The notes beneath the pieces were generated by a model. It was not told the origin of the DNA. It worked only from the letters and a program-made list of their open reading frames with translations, and ran no database searches. 64,000 nt of DNA from Azadirachta indica (Eukaryota; Streptophyta; Magnoliopsida; Sapindales; Meliaceae). The position numbers and the translations under genes were made by a program. Below are positions 37,671 through 50,996 of the stretch, one piece after another (position 1 is the stretch's first letter; the number at the start of each line of letters is the position of its first letter). The stretch lies in assembly GCA_022749755.1 (NCBI GenBank), contig CM040452.1:21098350-21162349 (forward strand). The letters are read 5' to 3'.

Positions 37671-37689
37671 TTCCTACTCCTTATACAAA

Positions 37690-37697
37690 CACACGCA

Positions 37698-37748
<51 letters not shown>
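37690..37748 (+). repeat. Compound (AC)n(CT)n microsatellite in the ICR leader/promoter
   Basis: A short ACAC run is followed directly by about 20 perfect CT units, close to the probable transcription start of the ICR gene (TATA-like CTTATACAAAC just upstream at about 37680). It mirrors the CT tract in the CID leader. Confidence 0.92.
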
Positions 37749-37750
<2 letters not shown>

Positions 37751-39750
37751 CTCAGTGTATGTATGTAGTAGCTTTTTCCTTGAGTGTTTCTCTTTGATCT
37801 CTTCTCTTTTTGCTTAAATTTTCAGTTTTTCACTCTCTTCTTGCATGTTCTGGAAAGGGTTTTGTCATGGAATCATCAAAGAACAGAAGCTAACTGTGTT
37901 CTCGCAACACTTTTTTATATATTTACATCAAGGTGACGTTTTTTCCTATACATTCTTGAATTTGATCTTCTTCTCTAGCATTGCTTTTTGTTCCGTTTCT
38001 TCACTGAATGATTCACTGTAACACACGCATGCATTTTATGTAGAAGTTTTTATTCTTATTATTTTATCTGTTTAATGATGAAGAAAGATAAATGTAAGTT
38101 GTAAGACATCAATTTCTTGCTTTTCCATTGGTTTTCTCGGCTACCAAGCACATCAGTATGGCCTCAAAACACACACATACGCGCAGTTGTGTTGTTTTTC
38201 ATTGTTTTAAGATCTAACCCTTTTTTTTTTTATCTTGACATTTTCCTTCTGGAGCACCCATTTGGCTAAAATCATCACTCTGAATCATAGATTATTGGTC
38301 CTTTTAATTTTGTTATACAGGGTGATCAATTCTTGACCGTTGATCTCTTTAAACTTTTTCACACAGTTTCAGAGAATTGATTGATTAAAACAAATACAAT
38401 TTCTACCCTAAACACGTACACAATAAATTTCACTTTTTTGTCCACGGGTTTGTTTGTTTTGTTTGTACAAATACATACAAAATTGGCAGTTTTCTATAAT
38501 AAAAAACAGCGCGCTTCGTGGCGCGTGGTAGTAATTCTTTCTTTTTTCCTCCTGGCTTGTACTTAAGACATGCCTGGCTCTTCCTTTATAGCATCCACTC
38601 CTTTAAAGCTTGTCAGGATAAGCAGAATGCAAAAGTCACTCATTTAACAGAAGTACACCCTTTTAAGTTTGAAAATATGAAAAAATAGTTTTTGGGAGTT
38701 TTGAGGTAATGCCCATTTTTTGGCATAAATAGTATAGTAATCAGCTGGCTAGAAAAGTGCTTTTACACTGCCCTAGAAAAAAGGCTAGAGAAATTCAAGG
38801 ACATAGGGGTTTGGAAAAAGTGCGGACCTTGAAACCTTCATCTGGTTTGGTATATTTCGAGTATTGTGGACTACTCAGCTTGTACAATTTAATGCTCATA
38901 TTGAAATGCTAGTTAGAAGTTAGGTACAAGTTGAGATATACTTCAATTACCTTTTTATTTTTGTTTCTATGTTATTGTTTTTCATGTTGCCAAATGAAAG
39001 TAGTTCTTCTATCTATCATAGCAAAAAATAGAGACGGGTTTACTGTCAAATTTAAAGTCAAAAAATCGAATTAGTGCTTTCAGTTTTTGAAAAGTTGAAG
39101 TTGAAACAATATCTAGTACACTTATTTTCTCTTACTAGTGGGGTACTTGATGATTAATTATGCATTTCCCTTTTTTCCTGAGGGGCCATTTGGTGCCAAA
39201 GATAGGCAAAAATGTTACCTCTTTTACTGTTTTCTTGCTCTGAAATGACCGAACTTATTATGATACAGACTTCAAAGTTTGTGGTGATTCTTGTGCTTAG
39301 GTGGAAAAAATTTTGATAAGTGTACTTTTCCACTCATATGATGCGGCCGGGCGTACATTTACTGTAGCCTGAATCTAGCTGTTCTTTCTGTGTTTCAAGC
39401 TGGCCAAATGAGCATGAAATGCATTGGCTAACAACACGAAAGACAAAGGAGAAAAAATAATTTTGCTTTTGTTGGTTTTACAACACTATGAGACTTATTG
39501 AAGTGCAGGTAGCTATGATCAAGATTCTTGGTTGTTCTTTTCCTGTGATAAATGTTGTTAACATTAAAGGAATTGTTTGTGTAGCGTGTAGCATTTGGAT
39601 GATATTGGATTGGTTTTGAGGGTGAAAAGTTAAATATTTTCATGAATTTCAGCTTAATTTGTATTTTCTTTTACACCTTAAATTCTGCAGAATACAAGTT
39701 CTTGATCAACAATTCTATTGCATAGCTCTCCAGGTTTTCAGCTGTACAAA
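37749..39750 (+). promoter_or_regulatory. ICR 5' leader with probable long leader intron
   Basis: A likely donor AAG|GTGACG at 37933 and acceptor TCTGCAG ending at 39690 would define a leader intron of about 1.76 kb that ends 60 bases before the start codon. The 5' leader is pyrimidine-rich. No protein-coding frame within it is convincing. Boundaries are inferred. Confidence 0.45.
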
Positions 39751-41416
39751 ATGCCGAGGTCAAGGTAAGAGAACCTAATCTATATTATATGGGGATACAT
39801 ATTCTGTTGAATTGCTTTCTAATCTGATTATCTGGATTAGAAGATTTTCAACTCTTTGGAAACCAATATTCAGCAAATAATTTTGTGATCACTGTTACAT
39901 TTGGGGTTGTCTTATATGTGCACTGCAAGTAGAGCAGGCTATGTCAAGTTTTGACTTCTCAGAAATTTAACTATACTCAGGATAGGTTCTGTAATTGTTA
40001 CAATTGAATGATTGATATCAGCCACTTGGTTATATATGATGCAAAGAGAGCATGCTGCATCAACTTCTGAGACATTACACTATCTGTTTTCTCTTAATTG
40101 AATTGAATGTAAAATTTTCTTCCTGGATGTATTTGGGTTCCATCCGTCATGCTCTTTCTCATCTCTTGTCTACCAACTTTAGTCTCTTTATATCACTCTA
40201 GCTCTATAATGTCTTGCTAAATTACCTAGTAACATGATATTTGCTAAATAGGGGATCAGAAATGCCTCAAAGACAGTCTCCTCGAGGCCCACATCAGCTC
40301 AGGAGCTCAAGTTCTGATTCAGATCCATCACATCATCGACCAATTGCTGATCGGAGTCCCAAGCTAGGAGATCGGAGTCCCAAGCTAGGAGACCGCCGTT
40401 CTCCAAGAGGTGCTCCCCATTCTGATCCAATAAACCAAAAGAAACTTGGCACTCGCATTGCAGATTTAGAATCTCAACTTGGGCAAGCCCAAAAAGAGCT
40501 AAAGGTTCTGAAAGAGCAGTTGGCTTCAGCTGAAGCTGCAAAGAAGGAAGCTCAAGAAAAGCTGGAGAAGAAAACCAAGAAATCAGACATTAAGGTTCCA
40601 GGTCCTGTAGAGGTTTCAGAACAGTATGCTCTACCTGAAATTCAAGAATCTAAAACAACAAAGAGCCATCCCAAGGATGAAGTTGTGGATGAGAACCAAC
40701 GGGAGACCGATGTTTTTGAAGTTACAGTTGAGAAGGTAACAGTTGAGCAGCGGGTTGAATTCAGCCAACAGACCCATGAAGAGGAAAACGAGGCCAAACC
40801 TATTAATATGTCAACTGAACCATCGGCTGTGCCAGAGCCGGAGAAAGCATCAATCCATGAATTATCTTTGGTGAATGATGAGATAAATATGCTAAAAGCC
40901 AAGTTCGAAGAGAAGGAGAAGGAACTAGATGCGAAGGATCAAGAAAATGAGAGCCTGAAAACACAGCTGAATGAAGCTTCCTTGAGCATTTCAACTGCTG
41001 AAACGGAGAAAGAAGAAATGACACAGAACCTGAACAAACTGGGGGAAGAACTGCAGGCTAGTAAAGCAGAAGCACTTCAGTTGAAGGAGAAGCTGGAAGC
41101 TGTGGAAGGAGCGAAGGAAGCAATGGAAACGGAGATGAAGAAGCTGCGAGTACAGACAGAGCAGTGGAGAAAAGCAGCCGATGCAGCAGCAGCAGTTCTT
41201 GCTGGGGGAGTGGACATGAAAGGGAGGATTCCTGACAGGTGCGGATCAATGGATAAGCATTTTGGCGGTGTGTTTGAGCCTTTGGCTGGTGGCTACGCAG
41301 GTTTTGTTGGATCCCCAGGGATGGTTGATGATCTAGACGATGGTTTCAGTAGTGGAAAGCGAAAGGGTTCTGGAATTAAGATGTTCGACTTGTGGAAGAA
41401 GAAAGGCCACAAATAA
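39751..41416 (+). CDS. ICR1: Interactor of constitutive active ROPs (ICR/RIP) scaffold protein
   Basis: Plant-specific coiled-coil effector that binds GTP-loaded ROP GTPases at the plasma membrane and links them to exocytosis, microtubules and auxin-dependent polarity. Two coding exons: a 14-base exon 39751-39764 (MPRS plus two bases) and 40252-41416, giving 392 residues. The join restores the family N-terminus MPRSRGSEMPQRQSPRG. Next come a Ser/Pro-rich basic region, a heptad-rich coiled coil (about 70-115) and a long C-terminal coiled coil (about 205-308). The ROP-binding signature QWRKAA lies at 309-314 and a basic tail DLWKKKGHK ends the protein. An in-frame 21-base duplication gives DRSPKLG twice near residue 37. 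By gene order it matches Arabidopsis At1g17140 (ICR1) and At1g78430. A start at the internal Met of exon 2 would lose the conserved N-terminus. Confidence 0.93.
40349..40390 (+). repeat. Exact in-frame 21-bp duplication in ICR
   Basis: GATCGGAGTCCCAAGCTAGG plus one A is repeated perfectly back to back (40349-40369, 40370-40390), duplicating seven residues (DRSPKLG) in the Ser/Pro-rich N-terminal region. It keeps the reading frame. Confidence 0.95.
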
Positions 41417-41824
41417 GACAAAATCTGTTTTGTGATGTCTGAAATGGTTGCTCGCCATTCCGTCTTACTATTCGGTGTCCCCTTGACGTTGTATTAGTAG
41501 TTAATTATTGCAATTCTTGGCAGTGTGTTGAAATTATGTAGTCTGGTACCTCGAATATGCTGTGTGTTTCGTCTATAGCTAAGTTTCAGGTAGCCACTTC
41601 CAATGGAGGGGGGCATTGTCTTGCTGAGAATGCAAATATTTCGTTTTCTGTTCGATGCTTTTGTTTGGATTCGTCTCTCCGTGTCCTCGTGAGATCTATT
41701 ATCAAAGCTCTTATTGGTTTGTATTCAAACTCTTTCGTCACATTTCAACCAAATTAAACATTGGGTACTAAAAGGCATGAATCAAGAAAACGGTACAAAA
41801 AATGTTGACTACAATTGTTGTTTA

Positions 41825-43682
41825 CTATTCGCTATCGCTGTCGTAGTTTTGGCACAGTGACTGAAGTACGTTGCTTTCTTCTTGTTTTTTCTCTGGTTCT
41901 GCTACAGAGGCCCCAACTGGTTTCTTGATAACTTGAATCTGGAATGAAGGTTTTGGAGGAGGCTTTGTGTTGCGTTGATTTCCCGAACCAGATGGATTTT
42001 CTATTGATAACAAGGCAAACAACATGAATTTCAATAAATAGCTCAACATTGCAGCATTCTCATACAGAAAGAAAAAGAATTGGTCAAGATATCAGTAAAA
42101 CCTGCAGACACCTATGATAACACATGTAAAAACTCTTTCCATCACATTTATCATCAAGACTCTACTAATATTCATGCAGACTGACTTCATACAGAATTAA
42201 TGAAACAGGAGAAAAAAACCCTCGACCATGACATACCTCCATTGCTACAGCTGTCAAGAACATTAGCTTTTGTCAACAAATCTGTCGGTGTAGAAGGAAC
42301 TTCTTCAGAAAGCTTTCTCTTCTGTGTCGCATAAAAATGAAAATGTAAAGAGATGATATTAAACTTTCACAGTTCTTACAGACTAAAATAAATCTTAGAT
42401 TAGATATATTAAATTTTAAATCAACAAGAAGACATATATACCTTCAAAATGTCGCCTGAACTTTCACTACTTTCACTTGGAAACTTAAACAAATCTTCAT
42501 CATCATCATCATCAAGATCTTCGTCAGAAATCCTCCGTATAACTTCCTTCCGTTTCTACATTAATTTCCAAACAGAAGGCATCTCAATATTAGGAAACAA
42601 TCATCTCCACATATGAAAGGATAAGAGTAAGAAAACCAGCAAGAGAGAAAGGTGATACTAACATGGAATATTGATCTGATAAGTGCTTCATCCTCTTCTT
42701 CCAACTTCTTCTCCTGTCACCAATTAATATAGCCAGATTTTAGTAAAAATGATTGCAGCTAGATGCAGTAAATGTTAAACATTGCTTAAAGTAGGTGGAG
42801 ATAAGACACAATTTTAGTAGAGTTGTCTCAAAAACAATATACAATTCTAGAAGGGCGTCGCTTGTACTGAGCATGAAAGTGTTGATAAATTTGTAAAGAT
42901 TAAATTAAAAAATAATTAGAAAAAACCATTAATACCTTTTCTGCACCTGTGCTCTGCAAGGCCTTAAGCATAGCATCCACACTGACAGTTGCATGTCTTG
43001 ACTGCAAAAATAACAGGGGAAAAATGTTTCAAAAATCCAAATAAAAAAATAAAACACAAAAGAAATTGGGAATAAAAAAATAAAGAAATTTAAAATTAAA
43101 AATAAACCTTCATAGACTTCATTTCGTCAAGTGCTGCAAGGATGTCCATCTCCCTTTTGGAATCCAATGTTCTATTCTCCAAAGCTTTCATTGCATCTCC
43201 CATCTCTTCAGTGCTTCTCTTCATTTTCTCCTTGTCTGCTTCCTCATCCTCTGCACGCCAAGGTTCAAAATTACGAGTGGCACCAGACTCCACTACATAA
43301 TCTGAATTTTGAGGATCCGTTTTCATTGTCAGTTCAGCCGAGCACTTAGTACATTTGAAATAGAATCTAAAAATCTGAATTCCCAGATATGTCTGCAAAA
43401 TCATTTAACAAGATTAATGCATTAAAATAATTTTACAGAATCATAAAATATTTGATTAAATAAAATAAGATAAAACATAGTTACCTCTCCAATAACATCT
43501 TCTTTTCGAGAATTAAACTTCGTGCCCTTATAAATGTAATTTCCACATGTGTTGCATCGGATGCTCATAGGCAACATCATCCGAACCTTAATCTGTTGGT
43601 TCTTTGGCCGTCGGATCCTGGGCAGTTTTGATGGATCGAAATCCGGCGGGTAATACTTGTTAAGTACTTTCCTTTCTCCCAT
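41825..43682 (-). CDS. YJU2: Splicing factor YJU2/CWC16 (CCDC94 homologue)
   Basis: Essential nuclear splicing factor that joins the spliceosome around the first catalytic step and helps dock the branch helix. Seven exons on the minus strand: 43682-43485, 43392-43108, 43001-42936, 42713-42663, 42555-42442, 42321-42237 and 42000-41825; phases agree and give 324 residues. The N-terminus [20 protein letters not shown] is the hallmark of the family. Four zinc ligands are visible: Cys43, Cys46, Cys80 and Cys83 (CNTC…CTKC). A Glu/Lys-rich helical region follows ([20 protein letters not shown]), then a low-complexity acidic tail containing five consecutive Asp codons, with a C-terminus YDSDSE. It converges with ICR, with 408 bases between the stop codons. 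By gene order it matches Arabidopsis At1g17130. Confidence 0.95.
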
Positions 43683-43845
43683 TTTCTCCTGCTGCTTTTA
43701 ACTAACGAAAAATCAGAAACCAACAATCGGAACTGGTTCACATCACAAATAAATCAATTAGTACAGAAATTGCTCCAATGATCGAATTCAATTCAATTCG
43801 AGATCAAAGTTTTGCTAATTATTTAACAAAAACCCGAATTCGAGG

Positions 43846-43855
43846 AAACCCTAAA
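43846..43855 (-). promoter_or_regulatory. Telo-box in the YJU2 leader region
   Basis: AAACCCTAAA (telo-box consensus AAACCCTAA) lies about 165 bases upstream of the YJU2 start codon, in the probable leader or leader intron. Telo-boxes together with site-II motifs are common in plant housekeeping and RNA-processing genes. Confidence 0.5.
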
Positions 43856-44226
43856 GAACTTAAATAAGGACTCTTCAAACCAGTAATGTACAAGAAACAG
43901 AGGGTATTAAAATAAAAGAAAACTAACAATCAAAAAAAGCACAGTAAATTACATACATCGAGAGAGAAGCACGATTGGATCTGCGAAGAGCAACGTCGGC
44001 TTTAGATAGAGCCAAATAATTAATTTTTTTCCCCTTGCCGCGCGTATGAATAAATCAACGTCGAAAAAGGAGAGGGCAACTTCGCTTAGTCCGATTTCTT
44101 ATCTTATACACTCGGAACTTGAAAATTCTATTCATTAATTGCTCAAAGTAACAATATTTATATCGCCGAAATCTTCTTTTATTTCCCAATTGGCGCCGGG
44201 AACGGAAATCCTCTTTAGGGTTTTCA

Positions 44227-44321
44227 TGGGCCGAAAAGCTATTGGGCCTCCTGATTTCGTCTTCATAAATGGGCCCGAAGCCCAAAATAAATTTCTGTTG
44301 TGCTGGGCTGCAGACTGGGCT
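44227..44321 (-). promoter_or_regulatory. Dense site-II cluster upstream of YJU2
   Basis: Six TGGGCY or AGCCCA motifs fall within 95 bases: 44227-44232, 44243-44248, 44270-44275, 44279-44284, 44304-44309 and 44316-44321. The cluster sits about 550 bases from the YJU2 start codon and roughly 250 bases upstream of a plausible transcription start. Such clusters bind TCP-type factors and mark housekeeping promoters. Confidence 0.5.
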
Positions 44322-44329
44322 CATTCGGC

Positions 44330-47300
44330 TTGTATGCAAGGACACGTTTCTGTGACCGTGGGCTAAATACATCAGACTTGATGAGGTTTGAAGACGTGCC
44401 CTCCCAATTAGGAGGGCAGTCTTCTGGCCACGTTTTATTACAGGTCTAATGTTGGAACTTGTAATATGTAGTATTAAAAAAAAATATTCATTCAAATTTA
44501 TTGCTTTCCATCCTGTGCTTTAGTTTTAAGAGTTTACCACTAGGACAGTTTACCTCTTGTATAAAAGAGTTTCGAATTATTACTCGTAAAACACTTAATT
44601 TTGATTTTCTTTACTATTATTTGAATTCGAATGATTTAAGAGGGGTCTCATAAAGTATGATTCAAATTATCTGCCTATTTTTAGGGGGTGAATGTTAATT
44701 TAAATTATGGGTATAGGTAAAGTTATTTTCATGTTATTGGTTTGGATATAGTCTCCTGAATCCGAATACTAGAAAGGCAAAATGAAAGATTTATAATGTG
44801 GATTGCATGATTATAATTTAATAATTGTTAATCATGATTTTGAGTCTAAATGATAAATTTAAAAGGAAAAAAAGAAAAAAGCACGCCATGTTGGAGACAT
44901 TGGCAAAAGATCATATCCGATAGAATTAATAAAATAATAAAAAGTTAGAAGCTCGGATTTTATTATTATCGTTATTATTGATAAAAAAAAAAAAAAAAAA
45001 ATAGGGCGGCCAACATTTGAATTAAATTCAAAAAGACGCAATTATTAAAAGATTTAAGATCCAATTGGTCACTTTTTGAACAAATGGAAAAGAAAATCTG
45101 TAAGAGAGTGTTTGGAAGAAGGTTCGAGGATGGAAAGTAAAGCATTTAAAATGTGTTCTTTAAATGGATAAGAATAAGAATCAAAGTTTATCCCAAGCAG
45201 ATAGATAGAAAGAAATAATAAACATGGTTTTGTAACATGTCGGCTGAATCTAAATCTTGCTTTTGACCATTTTCTACTTGTCTCTATCAATATCTCTGTT
45301 AATTTTATTATTATTATTATTTTTTTTTTTTCCGTATAAATAACATTGTTGTTTACACTTAGACCCTAGTACCATTGAATCAAGTCGAATAATTTGAATG
45401 TCACGTCCCTAAAAAAATTTTAAAAAATAAAAAAATATATATATATCTTATTCATTTTTAATTGGAAGAGGTGAATATAAAGTCTACATTTTTTTTTTAG
45501 TTTAAAATTTATTAAAATGGTTTTAGATCTCTTTTATGAGTTGTTAGGTACATAGCTTCAAAATTTCTACGTTGAATATAATAAATGTACTGTAACATCT
45601 GTGCAATTAACGAAGAAAAACATTTTGTGAGTGCATTTTATTTTCCCTGCATCGATCCTAATCATAAATATGACTGATAGATTTTGATTAAGGGCAAAGA
45701 CATATGCCTAACTTTGACCCAGTACAGTTATATATAGTGACTGAATTATCGCATATTAGTTTTTTTTTTTTAAAAAAAAATAAAAATAAAAACAAGATGG
45801 CTTGGAAATAAATCAAGCTAGCTAGATGAAATTGAACGTGGGATAATTATTATCTTCTAATTTGATTTGTCAACCACAACCGATTGGCAAAGTACAGATT
45901 TACAGCGTGACATGAGAACATAACTCATAATCGATCCAACATCCAATCTCATTTCATTCACCATATATTAATTGGCTTATTTTATTTTATTTTTGGATTG
46001 GACAATTCTTGATAATTTAGGAACCTCCAAATTGTTTTGGATCACTTGTTTTCTTTTTCAGAGAATCTTTTTGTTAAAAAGAAAAATGTTTTATGCACGT
46101 GTATATATATATATATATATATCAAAAGGCTAGGGTTCCATTCAATTCACGTTAGGCGAATATATATACTTTTATTTGAATATAATTAATGTGATTCTCT
46201 CTACATCTATAATCACGACGTATGTATACATGATTCATTGTTACACACCAGATATTCTTAAAATTAAAGGTAACCTTAATTTAATAAAAATATTTTGAAA
46301 ACGAGTTGTGTATAGTTATAAAATTAAACAGATCTAAATATAATGTTAGTTATATATAAATATAAAAGTCCTAAATCCCACTACAAATTAAATAATAAAC
46401 AAATGGAAGGATATTGAGGCAATTGAATTGGCCATAATGTAGAGAATATCATAAAGTGTAGAATATAATATAAAAGGTTATATGAGTAATTTATTTGGAT
46501 AAAAATGTACTTAGCATGTATCGCAAACCTATACACCAAGAATATTTGAGCATATATTAATTAAGCATATATCCTCGTCATGTCCATCAAATTTGGCACA
46601 ACCACATCTATCTGTCTATCTATCTTTCTATATATATATATATATATATATATACTTGCATGTTTTCATAAATCATTAACATATATTCCACATCTTATCT
46701 TATCTACTGAGTACAAATGCTTTAATTTCTACAATTCCTGTATGATATTTAAAATTATTGTTGAGAGATTTCTCCCAACAAAATAATATTTTCATTTTAA
46801 TATTTAACATTTCAACATTTAAAAATATTTTTAAAGCTAATACACGTACAAAAAACGACACCATTATAACTTGGAACACAAGAAGATCGATATTTGAATT
46901 TAGGACATTTCATGGCCATATAATATTATAACATTAATTAATTAATTAATTAATTAATTCTTAGCTGGTCAAAGGTAAAATTAAAGTGCGATTAATCTGA
47001 TAACATAGGGGTCACATCAATTGATCAAAATCACTCACATACAATCAATGTAATTCAATCATGAATTAATGCAACACCTACAACTGTGGATGAGCTGTTT
47101 AATCTTGTAAAATAATTATCAATAATTGGAATGGTAGTACCATGCAATGCACCTAATAAATATTGCGTATATGCTGGTACGTACTAACATAAATATATAT
47201 GTATTTAGTTTAATTCAACACCGAAATTGGTTAGCTCCATCCATTTAATGTAAAGTTTTTGTGTACTTGTAATCTTTTACATTTAATGGTTGGGACCTCC

Positions 47301-49500
47301 ATCCGATTCGTGACATTACATTATTACCTACAACATATTGATTTTCACCATAGAAAATAATCTTGTCATATCCGATTTTCCACGTCTTTTTAATAAATCC
47401 AAATATTTATGTTTCAACTTTTCTTTATTCTATTTATAAAAATTTAATTATCAACATACTTAAGATAAAAATATCGTATCCAGAATACAAATAGAAAACA
47501 TCATTATATATATACACACACTCTAAAATATAAATAAATACCGCACATTATTAAGTTACATGAAGATACTCTAGTAGTTTTCTATATGATAGTTGGACAA
47601 TTCCATCATAATTAATTCAATTCTTCAAATTATTGGAGATATAAATATTCAAAAGTATTTAAAATGAGCCTGCGTGCGTGTGTGTGTGTGTATTTTGAAG
47701 AAGAAGAATTTAGGACTTCTATATGAATATGGGTATCATATTATTTATTTATTGTTTATTTAGCTCAATAGGGGCAGGCATGTTTGAGATAATCAATGTC
47801 AAAAAAATCCATGTATGCGTTTCGAGACGAATCTTTTTCAATTAATTGAACCGACCTAGTGGTACAATGTTCCCTACGAGACCCACAATATTTATTAATA
47901 AAATAAGCATCGATGATAGTGGTTTGAATACATCAAAAAGATATAATATAGTATTAGAATAAAGATAAATTGTATATTTATTGATTATTTATATTACTAT
48001 AATGGAAAAATATATTGCCATTGCGCAACCTGGCTTTTCAATACCCATAACTTTGTCCGAAAATGATAACAATAACAATAATAATAATAATAATAAATGA
48101 GTAGTTATTTAATAAATTCTTAATAATGTTAACGGATTATGAATTAAATGAATATATAGTTTATTCATTTATATGTAACATACTTTTAAAATCATCTTGT
48201 AAATTATTTGCATGACTACAACTAAACATATAAATGCAGCATAATATGCTTCGAAGAATTTAAAAAAAAATGTAATAAATGATGAAAAAGAAAAATTCAA
48301 GGACCTATTTGACATATTATTAAATAATATGTAAAATTTTAATATAACATGAAAGAATAAGGGAGCTAAGTGATAAAATGCTAAGATTATTAAAATCTTT
48401 TAAAAAATGTTAGTGAACATTAATGTAGCCGACATTGAAAGGTACGAGTGAGATTGCGCCACGTCGAATGATGAACAACGAGGAGTGTCGAGTCGTCCAC
48501 GTACATTGGTCTTAAACTATTGAAGTGGAGGCTGACATTTTAATACGTGTACTATAGTTTTTATATATTTTTTTAAAAAAATTATTTTTTATTATTTTAA
48601 GAATTTTAAGTGGAATCTACCTTATCCCCCACAACTTTTTCTTTCTCGATTAGCACTCTCTCTCTCTCTCACACACACACACGCACGGGGGTGGATTTTT
48701 ATTATGGTAATAATAATGACAATAAAATCTGATTATTAGTATTTCGTATTTAGAAAAATGCAAATTTTTATATTCCATGTGATATTTAAAATTATTTGTT
48801 ACTCGACACAGACACATGAATATTAGGAATAATACTAAACGTTATCTTAGTATATTAGGGATGTATACTGTTATAAATTACAGATCCACACCGTATTAAA
48901 ATAATTGATTGAAAATTTTTGGGTCAAATAAAAATTTTAAAAAATTGATCGAAAAATTTGGACTTTCGGAACCACTAAATCTAAAAGAACACACGAAGAG
49001 GTTTCCTCTTTAAAAGGGTGCCGCCCATGGCACTCTCTTGTCAAATGATGACATTTTACATCATTTTCTCTTCTCTTACGTAGTCTCTTTCAACCACTTT
49101 CAAGATATTTTTGAACCTTTATCATTTTTATTATAAATAAATTGTAAAAATTAATAATTCTTACCTAAAATAAAAATAACACGACTACAGAATTTTAACA
49201 TTAAAGATAACAAAATTTCCATCTTTTCTATAAAATTGGATAATTATCCATAATGTCTTGTTTATTGGATTTGACCAGACCCTTCACTTTTTGATGTTCA
49301 TTTTTGTTTTAGAATAAAATCTCAGCTTATCTATTTATTTATTTATTTTTAATCCTAAGGAAAGTTCATAACTATTGACTAGACTTCACTTTAGGAAGAT
49401 TCGGATGGCCATCTTTCATTGTACAAAAAAAAAAAAAAAAGACTGTAAACCCAAGAAAACAAATATATTATTTATTTTTTTTAATTTTTCTCAAATTTAT
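44330..49500. other. Long AT-rich intergenic region upstream of GA2ox
   Basis: More than 5 kb between the divergent YJU2 and GA2ox genes with no supportable coding sequence. It holds a poly-A run near 44985, TA repeats (46100-46122, 46630-46653), (TTAA)n at about 46929-46955, a (TG)n run near 47671-47690, (AAT)n near 48075-48095 and a CT/AC compound microsatellite at about 48656-48684. Distal GA2ox regulatory elements may lie here, but none can be named. Confidence 0.6.
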
Positions 49501-49516
49501 TTCCAAATTGTTCTCT

Positions 49517-49524
49517 TATAAATA
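49517..49524 (+). promoter_or_regulatory. TATA box of the GA2ox gene
   Basis: A perfect TATAAATA lies 63 bases upstream of the start codon, implying a leader of only about 30-35 bases. The frame is open upstream of the ATG but has no earlier ATG, which supports the start at 49580. Confidence 0.7.
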
Positions 49525-49579
49525 CCCCAGACCTGCACACCGAAAAACCATTCACTCATTAAACTATCAACATTCACCA

Positions 49580-50996
<1,417 letters not shown>

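Noticed and set aside
44055..44495. 146-codon minus-strand frame upstream of YJU2
   Set aside because: It reads through the site-II cluster of the promoter region and an AT-rich flank, with no domain; length is explained by locally fewer stops.
49508..49579. N-terminal extension of GA2ox
   Set aside because: No ATG in the extension, and it would overlap the TATA box and expected transcription start.
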